Of a stretch of 64,000 nt of DNA, positions 55,750 through 64,000 are shown one piece after another. The notes under the pieces were generated by a model, which did not search any database, was not told where the DNA came from, and saw only the letters and a program-made list of their open reading frames with translations. Both the position numbers and the translations under genes were made by a program. Source of the stretch: Clonostachys chloroleuca (taxonomy: Eukaryota > Ascomycota > Sordariomycetes > Hypocreales > Bionectriaceae); NCBI GenBank assembly GCA_037952775.1, contig JBANAY010000003.1, positions 12,276,001 to 12,340,000 of the forward strand, given 5' to 3'. Position 1 is the first letter of the stretch, and each line of letters begins with the position of its first letter.

Positions 55750-58700
55750 TCATAGTTCACTGTGTCCTTCAAGAACATCGTGTAGCTCCTCCATCTCGCC
55801 GCTGTTGTAGACCATGTCATAGAAATAGCCCTTGTTTTTGTATAAGCTCTTCGGCGGGCCGATTCTGAAAACAAAGGCGAGTCAATATCAATACCACTTC
55901 TTGAAGTAGCTAAAGATTCACTTACTCAACAACCCTACCCGCACTCATAACCACAACCGTATCGTAGTCGATTATTGTACGTAATCTATGGGCAATCGTG
56001 ACCAAGGTGCTGTCTCCCCCGCCAGCTGCTAATTCGGTACGCAACACCCTCTGGATGCCTCGATCCGTTTCGTAATCCATACTGGCCGTTGCCTCATCGA
56101 GGAGCATCAGTTTGCTTCGCCTGATTAGAGCCCTGCAGAGGGAAAGAACCTGTCGTTGCCCGTGGGAAAAGTTCTCCCCGCGAGCGACAACCTCTGTGGT
56201 TAGTTTGACACTTGCGTCCTCGTGACTGGAATCGGGATCGTCGCTATCATCATCAGAGAATGAAGCAATGCCTTTGCAGTTATCCAAGGCATGACTAAGA
56301 ACATCTCTCGGTACCTTTCCAGTAGGATCAAGGTTGGTCTCAACAGAGCCATTGAAAAGAACTGCTTCTTGGGGGATGATGGTCAGGCCTTCCCGTAGTC
56401 TGCGTCGGGGCACCTTGGTAATGTCGATTCCATCGTAGAGTATTTGACCAGACACGATATGCGTGAACCGCAAAAGCGATAATATGAGCTGTTCAGCCAT
56501 CGAAATGTCAGTATATAAATTGGTGTCCATGGTGCTCCACAAATTCTATTAACTTACCGTGCTCTTTCCTGAGCCAGTGCGGCCAATAACAGCCACTCTC
56601 TCACCAGCTTTAAACCGTAGGTTTAAATCCTTAAGAATATCCGGCCCGTTAGGGCTGTAGCGGATTGTCACACCTCTGAACTCGATATCGCCTGAACTTG
56701 GCCATGCCTTGGGAATGGTATGCTCTTCCTCATCAGCGTATGCGCCCTCCTCGGCGTATGTTTCATCGTTCTTTCCCTCTGGCTCCAACTTGACAAACTC
56801 ACTCACACGGTGAAACTAATTCAGAGTATCGTATTAGCATAATTACTAAAAAGGTAGAAGATAGGTGCCCACGGTGAGCCACTGCCAAAAGGGGGTGAAA
56901 AGAAAAGGGGGCGAAAAACCGGCTTACACTTTGCATCTCAACCTCGAGATCGTTCATAGCACGCACAATCGTAAGGATCGTCTGGCTCAGTCCGCTGGCA
57001 TTACTGAGAGAGAAACCAACCAGGCCGGCGCCGACTGTCCCAACCTTGGATACGGCAATTATACCAGCACACAGGGCCACCAGAGCCGTCACAAAATCAA
57101 TGCGGACAGCCACCCAGCGGTTGCAGTTGAAGTTGGCCTCCGCAGAAGCAGTCCACACCCGTAGCTTGGCGGCCAGCTCGACCACGAATGCCTGCGACAT
57201 TCCCGCCCGCGCCCTGATAACTGGGAGACCTGCCAAAGTATCCGAGAACTGGGAGAAGACGGGAGACTGAGCAGAAGATGTGAGGCGTTTGACGACAACA
57301 GCCGTGCGAGTGTACATTTCCCCAACCACCACGCCAAACATGCATGTAAAAAGGGCCGGCAAAACGAAGATAGGCATGATGCTGCTCACGGCAGCAATGC
57401 GGAAGATCAATTGCACGACCGAATCGAGCGTCAGCCGAAGAATATTGCTTATCTGTCCATCGATCGAGGCCATGTCTCCCGAGAAGCGATTGGTGATGCG
57501 GCCAATCGGTATGGCCCTGAACCACGAGAGGGAGACACGCATGATTGCTTGTATGAAGTCATTGTGCAGTCTGCGAGCAGCCATCCAAGCCCCCCATTCA
57601 AACACGATAATGACCACGGCGTACGAACCGACCTCGAGGAATATCAACAGAGCAAATATCCCTAGATAATAAGCAATGTCAACGTGAGCCTTGTGATTAT
57701 AAGCCTCCACCCAGACGGAAAGCCAGAATGTGCTGTAGAAGGTGACAATGTTGCAGATCAGGAGAAAGGCAAAGCACATTCCTGCAATGAGAGGATGACC
57801 AAAATAGCTCATGTACTGGAGAACTATGAATTGTCAGCTCCATAGACCTTAAAAGTTCATATAGAGGGGAAGCGTAGCCGTATAACTTACAGGTTAAACG
57901 TCCAATACCTCCAGAAGCTTTCATTTCCTGATTAACAATATCCTTCGAAGAGGTATCTTCAGAGACTTTGACTGCCGCTCCACTCATTGGGCCATCGCTC
58001 GGCTGCAAATCCAACTCCGGAGGCGTCTGCAGCTCATTCTCAGGGGCATCGTCATCAATATCCTGTACCTCTGCAGCGGCAATCGGTTTCTGAACAACAC
58101 CGATGTTCACCTCGGCACTTTTTACCTTTCCTTTGTCCATAGTGATAGCCAAGTCACTCTGTGAAGCAATCCATGGTATCTGAGTTACCAACACAATGGT
58201 CCTCCCTTTTAGAAGATCCCCGCAGAAGCACCGCTCCCAGACCCTGGCAGCTGTCTTCGCATCGAGAGCAGCAAACACATCGTCGAGGAGGAGCAAAGGA
58301 GCCTTGGAATATAGTGCTCTCGCCAGTGCAACCCGAGCTTTTTGGCCCCCGGATAAGGATGTGCCATTCTCACCCACTGTGGTCAGATCTCCATCATATA
58401 GTTCGATGAAGTCATCCTCGAGGCAGCAGGCGTCAATAACTCTATCATATCTAGGCTTCTCCATATGACTTCCAAAGAGAACATTAGACTTGATGGTATC
58501 GTTTCGAAGCCAAGACGATTGGGATGAGAATGCTACATCGTCTGGTCTTGTGATGCGCCCGCCCTCTAGATAAGTTTCTCCCAGGATGGCAAGCAGCAAG
58601 GTCGTCTTTCCGCTGCCACTGGGGCCGACAATCGTATTCAGGCCGCCCTGGACAAAGTCTAGAGAGATATCCTCGAGGCTGAAAAGGGCCTTTCTATTTC

Positions 58701-60591
58701 TGCGGAAATACCCCTTTTCTATTCTCAGGGGCCCAACGGGGTACTTTTCAAGAGGGACAGTGCTTTCAAAATACCGGTCTAGACGGCCGAAGGCGACCAT
58801 GGCACCAGCAAAATTGCGAGCAAAATAACTACCCTGCATGATGTTTCTACGGATGTTTTTGACAAGAAATACGGTCGTGAAGGCAACCGACGCGTCTAGC
58901 CGCTTTTTCTCGAGCCCGACATGCAGACCAAACATGACAAGTAGAGAAAGATAAGGGAATATCTGGGTTACCTGGTTGATAATGGCCTGTAGGACGGCGA
59001 CGTTCCAGAGTTGCTTCTGCTCTTTTGCCCGAGATTCAATGACTTTCTGTGTAATTGCATCTTCCCAGGCAAAATACTTGATGGCACGAATGGACGCTAG
59101 GTACTCGGTCACTAGGGAAATTCTGGTATCTTGAGCCTTCCTCACCCGTGCTTGGGTGCTGTAGGTCATGCGCCCCAGCACAACGGAGATGGGGATAGCG
59201 AATACCAGAACGGCGAGTCCCACCAGTGACGGCCATCCCATCATGCGATACATACCGACGGATGAGATTATGGTCCCGGCAGGTATCCCAACAGAAACCA
59301 TGATGAAATCTCGCGCCCGGAATATCGCATCCACGTCGGCAGCCATGAGATTTGCTAGCCTGCCAGCAGAAGTCGTTGAATTCTTCTGCTTCTCCTCGTC
59401 CGCTTGCCCTTTGCTGTTAGTATCGCTTCGTTTCTGCTTCTGGATATCAAAAGGATCTTCCTCCATCTCCATAGACTCCAAAGATCTATAGTACAGCTCC
59501 TGCGTCATCGCAGACTTGACTCGAACCACAAGGCGTGTCGAATTAAAAACGTACTGCTGGAAGAGAATGGAACGGGACATTGGACCAATGAACAGCAACG
59601 ATAACCACACCCATGGCTGGTACTCAGCATCATTTGGTGATGCCAGGAAGGCCAGAAGCCTGAACATGGCATACGGGGCAATGTTTTCTGAAACATAGGA
59701 GAGCCCGATCCACAGGGCCATGAGGCATAGCTCGCTCCTCTGGAATCGTAGAGCGGTCCAAATAGTCTTTTTTGAAATAGAACGAGCTTCCTGGACCTTT
59801 CGTAAGAGATAGAGAGGTTCATCATACCAGGCTAATCTTGGAATGCTTGACATGTCCAGCTTTCGCTGTACACCCTTCCAGACGAGGGGTGTAAGCCACT
59901 CATAGGTACAGTAATAATTAAGCCAACTGCATTTTTCCTCGAGCGAGGGTTCTTCATCTATGGGCTGAGTGGCTACATCACGCTCCAGTCTTGGTGGAAC
60001 CCATTCTCTTGGAGTGACCACCGCGATACATGTAGTCACGCCTAGGGCCAGGGTGCCAGCTATAACGCTTGAGTCGCTGCGGCAGGATGAGCCAATCTCA
60101 ACACATGGAAGGAAGTAAGCTGCCAGGTGAACGAAGAACACAGCCGTGAATACGAAATTCACCTGGTGGAGAGCAAGGTGACGCCAGCCAATATCACTAA
60201 TGAGGCGGAGCAGTCCAAGGACAAGCCCATATATCAGGGCAGCGAGGATGGGCCAGTGAACATAACCACGGGCCAGTGAAACAGCGCAGAATGCCACAGA
60301 AGCAGCGCGAGCAGCTTGGGAAGCCAACTCAAAGGGCCATCCTATCTTTGATGCCCTAGACTTGGGTCTAATAGAGGGATCCCCTCTCTTGTGGCGCCAT
60401 AGTATGTTGAAGATGGTCAGGGTGACCGAGACACCAAGAATAATAGTCTGCGGCAAGCCAGAGAGGGCGATCTGAGAAACTTGAAGAATCCATGGAATAG
60501 TTGATAATCCAGGACCGAGGCTAGATACGCAGTGTAAGATTAGGTGGTACAGAGTCAGCCAAACCAAGTTCTCGGGACGCCGCCCATTCAA
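55750..60591 (-). CDS. ABC transporter, subfamily C (MRP-like full transporter)
   Basis: Exons 60591-57891, 57823-56928, 56815-56558, 56488-55926 and 55864-55750, giving 1511 codons. Layout: N-terminal TMD0-like helices, TMD1, NBD1, TMD2, NBD2. NBD1 has VGPSGSGKTTLLLAILGE (Walker A), LSGGQKARVALARALYS (signature) and LLLLDDVFAALDA (Walker B with Asp where Glu is canonical). NBD2 has GRTGSGKSTL across an intron, FSHGQRQVLSLCRALI (atypical signature) and LMLLDEATASMD. One degenerate and one canonical site is the usual ABCC asymmetry. The IPIGRITNRFSGDMASIDGQ coupling region is clear. It should export conjugates, metabolites or drugs from cytosol to vacuole or outside; the substrate is unknown. 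The 5' end is unsure: the frame opens at a TTG, and a start Met is missing. An ATG-led stretch just upstream (around 60700) could belong, but I found no acceptable intron to join it. Confidence 0.9.
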
Positions 60592-61418
60592 CGGGTGTGG
60601 ATACTACAAACCTTGATTGCATTTGATCTACCTGTTGATTAGAACTGCCGGCAGCAGAATCCAGCCAAATCTCCGGTAATATGAGACCCATCATAGCAAG
60701 CCATAGGAGGAATTGGCAAGCAAAGGACGGGAGAGGGCGGCAGGCGGGTCAGGTGGAAGGAGGGTGGAAGTGAAGGCAAGGAAGATCATCGCTTTCGTTA
60801 GGGGGGATCACTCTACAAGTAGCAATCACCGGCACGGCCCTCCGAGAAAGGGAGAAATCTATGTGAGATGACAGCGGTAAGTCTCGGACTCGCAAATGGC
60901 GGTCATACAGAAAGACAGGCTGCATCACTAGAACTGCGCCGCGAGCGGGCCGGACGCATGGGAGAGAAGGCGCCATCTCCACCGTCCCTGCCCTCTGGCT
61001 GCGCTATTCCCGGGGAAGGATCCGCCCAGGCCACTTGCACCTCCTCCCCCTTGCCTTGCACGGCATTGAATGAACAAGGAATTATGCAACAAGGGATTGG
61101 CAAAGCCCGTCCTTTTCATCCATACCCGGGAGTCCTGGCCAGAGGTCATGGCTGTTGATTTTCCCATGGGAAGATTCCCATGAGAGATTGATTAACAGGG
61201 GATATCACCTCAAAAGCACAACCGGCGTCTTCCTTCTCGATCATCACGTCAAATCTACGTCGATGGCGTAGAGCCAGACCGCAAGTAGTCAATTGATCAA
61301 GAGAATATCTAAGTTTGAGCATACACATGAAAAATTACATCCCACACCGGTGAAGACATGCCGACAAGGATATTTATGAGATATCGCCTGCACGGCCTCC
61401 GGTTTCGGTGTGAGGTTG

Positions 61419-61512
61419 CGAGCCGTGCCCACCGCTCAATCGTCACCAATGACTCTTCACTTCACTGCTTATTCGTAATCCGTCACCGGACCAACAATTG
61501 CTCGTATCGAGT
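61419..61512 (+). repeat. Diverged direct repeat, copy A
   Basis: Resembles 62388-62477 in the same orientation. Shared strings include CACCGCTC/CCGCCGCTC, TATTCGTAATC, CCGGACCAACAAT and TAT-CGAGT/TATCAAGT, in the same order. The copies are about 970 bp apart and have diverged by substitutions and small gaps. Confidence 0.5.
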
Positions 61513-61863
61513 GTCGACCCCAGTCAGCACACATGTTATAAGGTTTGAAGGAGCATTGGGCACTGGACATGGGTGGACTTATTGTGTTCCTTGACAAGTT
61601 GCAAGCACTTTTGATGGCAAAATGGTACCTTGTACCTGTAGATAGGTAGGAAACTTATTCGACCGCATCGTCTAGTTCGGCCTAGGGCGAAGAAATGGAT
61701 TCGTCCACATATTCGTGAAAGAGTCTTGCAAACACCCACTGAGCTTGAGTCGTCATCGCTAAGCTGGGTAAGACGGCAAGTTATAGAACCAAAAGTGTAT
61801 TGCCATTTGTTGAGTTGGTGGTCATGAGGTGAAACCAACTCACTGTATTGCGGAAAATATTAG

Positions 61864-61944
61864 TATTGTTATCAACACTTTATATATATTGTTATTAATA
61901 CTTTGTATATTGTTGTCAATACTTTGTATATTGTTATTATGTTG
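61864..61944 (+). repeat. 21-bp minisatellite, cluster 1
   Basis: Nearly four units of the 21-mer TATATTGTTGTCAATACTTTG (units at 61864, 61885, 61906 and a partial at 61927), with small changes such as TTATTAATA for TTGTCAATA. Confidence 0.85.
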
Positions 61945-62068
61945 AATGCAGCCCTCTGATTGGTTGAGCGTTGCCCACACGTGATGACTGCTATCGGGAT
62001 CACGGGGTGATAAGGAACAGAGATAATTAGCGATCCTTGTAGGCAGATTACAGCTAGCAATAACAACA

Positions 62069-62140
62069 ACTATCTCACACGAATCGAACCCATCTAGAGC
62101 TCTATGGCGCAGCCGTTAGACCCGGGCAGTGATTCAAACA
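62069..62140. other. tRNA-like fragments (no intact tRNA)
   Basis: The plus strand has GAATCGAACCC at about 62080, which is the complement of a tRNA B box, then CTATGGCGCAGCCGTTAGAC, which resembles a tRNA 5' D-arm/A box on the opposite strand orientation. The two pieces cannot form one tRNA in the order seen. Confidence 0.3.
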
Positions 62141-62195
62141 TATTAATACTTTGTATATTGTTGTCAATACTTTGTACATTGTTATTAATACTTTG
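62137..62195 (+). repeat. 21-bp minisatellite, cluster 2
   Basis: Three units of the same 21-mer as at 61864-61944, including one identical to the unit at 61906-61926 (here 62154-62174). The clusters lie about 250 bp apart in the same orientation. Confidence 0.85.
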
Positions 62196-62387
62196 TAAAG
62201 TTTTACCGTGTTTTGAGATTTCTTGGAAGAGGTAATCGAACTTGCTATCTAACTTTCGATTAAGAGCGGAGAGATTGTTGTAAACTTTCTATCGAGCTGG
62301 TTGCTCGGAGGATCATCATGCGGCATAGAGGAAGAATCGGCTTGAATCTCAGCCTTAATAAGAAATCTCCTTCAAAGCCTCTAGTCC

Positions 62388-62477
62388 GAGCCCGCCGCTC
62401 TGTCATCACCACTCTGCTTCAACTCAGTCCGCCTATTCGTAATCGCTCGCCGGACCAACAATCCCTTATATCAAGTT
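62388..62477 (+). repeat. Diverged direct repeat, copy B
   Basis: Second copy of the sequence at 61419-61512, sharing CCTATTCGTAATCGCTC-type core and GCCGGACCAACAATC. Between the copies lie both minisatellite clusters and the tRNA-like pieces. Confidence 0.5.
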
Positions 62478-63002
62478 GATAGAGCTGCCATCATCTCAGA
62501 CAGATATCACGGGGATAGAGCTACCAGCAGTCAACTCTGAAAACCGCCGACAACATAACAGAAAACCAAAAGATCGCGAAGAAGAACGCAATACAATATC
62601 ATTACTGCCGCATCTACCCACGTATATTTTCCATTGCGCAATCATAACCATCTCTCTTTATAAGAACAATGAAAAAGAAAAGGAAAACAACAACAAGACA
62701 CACAAACAAAGGAAAAAAAGCCCAGTCCGCATTTCATCTCCCAAACGCCAGACGTTGTGACCTCAAAGGGGGCGCGATCAAACCTTTCCACTGTCGTTGC
62801 CCACCACACCCTGGCTGGAAATCACCATTTCAGTGTTCTTCGTCATCGTCGTCGTCCCAGGCAGAAGGAAGTCTCATCGCATGAAGATTCACTTTTCGCC
62901 TCAACCCAAATCCCAAGGGGTAGCGGGAAATGTCCATTGTGCTGTTTTTGAAAAGAAAAAAAGAAAAAAGAGAACAATTACTACATGACCCATCCCTGTT
63001 GC

Positions 63003-64000
<998 letters not shown>

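Larger units (their letters stand above)
60592..63002. other. Repeat-bearing intergenic region between ABC transporter and HOG1
   Basis: No gene is supported. It contains diverged direct repeats near 61419 and 62388, two short minisatellites, and tRNA-like fragments between them (all listed separately). 62560-62960 has A-rich, low-complexity sequence with short frames, likely non-coding. Confidence 0.5.

Noticed and set aside
54734..60591. ACP synthase plus ABC transporter as a biosynthetic cluster
   Set aside because: No polyketide synthase, NRPS, tailoring enzyme or regulator nearby; the AcpS type is the small mitochondrial-style form.

Overview
The window is nuclear DNA from a filamentous ascomycete (Pezizomycotina). 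Its genes carry short GT-AG introns of about 50-110 bp with TNAC-type branch sites. Gene spacing is 0.1-3 kb and both strands are used. The gene content includes a BLI-3-like flavoprotein, a bipartite-SDR peroxisomal FOX2, a HOG1-type TGY MAP kinase, a secreted CVNH lectin and ECM11. A Sordariomycete, possibly in the Hypocreales, is my best guess. That placement is inference from gene style, not from a marker. I found no rRNA gene, no convincing intact tRNA gene, no CRISPR array and no bacterial-type operon.

Layout. 1-3455: no gene seen. 3456-5071 (+): single-pass membrane protein with a C-terminal SH3 domain. 5072-7403: no confident gene, but coding-like minus-strand frames. 7404-8352 (+): frame-broken gene of uncertain family. 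9084-9827 (+): secreted CVNH lectin. 10157-12692 (-): TFIIIC zinc-finger subunit. 13210-14439 (-): GPI8. 14440-17277: intergenic, with an inverted-repeat element. 17278-19300 (+): histidine phosphatase. 20047-21157 (-): carnitine/acylcarnitine carrier. 22945-24683 (-): CDF zinc transporter. 25849-27399 (+): ALG1. 27659-28272 (-): ubiquitin-conjugating E2. 28750-29524 (-): SNU23. 29872-30844 (+): DPH5. 30978-31668 (-): BLI-3-like protein. 33126-34588 (+): F-box-like protein of unknown function. 35548-37062 (+): ECM11. 37416-38368 (-): TDA10-type kinase. 39028-41336 (+): Ser/Thr kinase. 42592-42927 (+): cysteine-rich secreted protein. 44239-47407 (+): FOX2. 47974-49944 (-): RNF216-like RBR ubiquitin ligase. 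49945-52982: intergenic, with an inverted duplication. 52983-53959 (+): polytopic membrane protein. 54734-55384 (+): holo-ACP synthase. 55750-60591 (-): ABCC transporter. 60592-63002: repeat-rich intergenic. 63003-64000 (-): 3' part of HOG1, running off the window.

Most genes are unrelated housekeeping loci, and I see no biosynthetic cluster. Loose functional links are lipid catabolism (acylcarnitine carrier and FOX2), ER glycosylation and GPI anchoring (ALG1, GPI8), ubiquitin biology (E2, RBR E3) and stress or mating-type signalling (HOG1, SH3 membrane protein).

The strongest unexpected signal is technical or evolutionary. Three otherwise intact genes (ALG1, the Ser/Thr kinase and FOX2) each lose frame by exactly one base at a G or C homopolymer of 5-6 bases. 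Adding one base restores an exact codon count each time. This is most simply a homopolymer undercall in the assembly. A fourth gene at 7404-8352 is out of frame by one extra base. Biological curiosities are the CVNH lectin, the 12-cysteine secreted protein, an inverted duplication of a coding-like fragment near 51 kb, a hairpin-forming inverted-repeat element near 15.6 kb, and a roughly 1-kb repeat structure near 62 kb that contains a 21-bp minisatellite.
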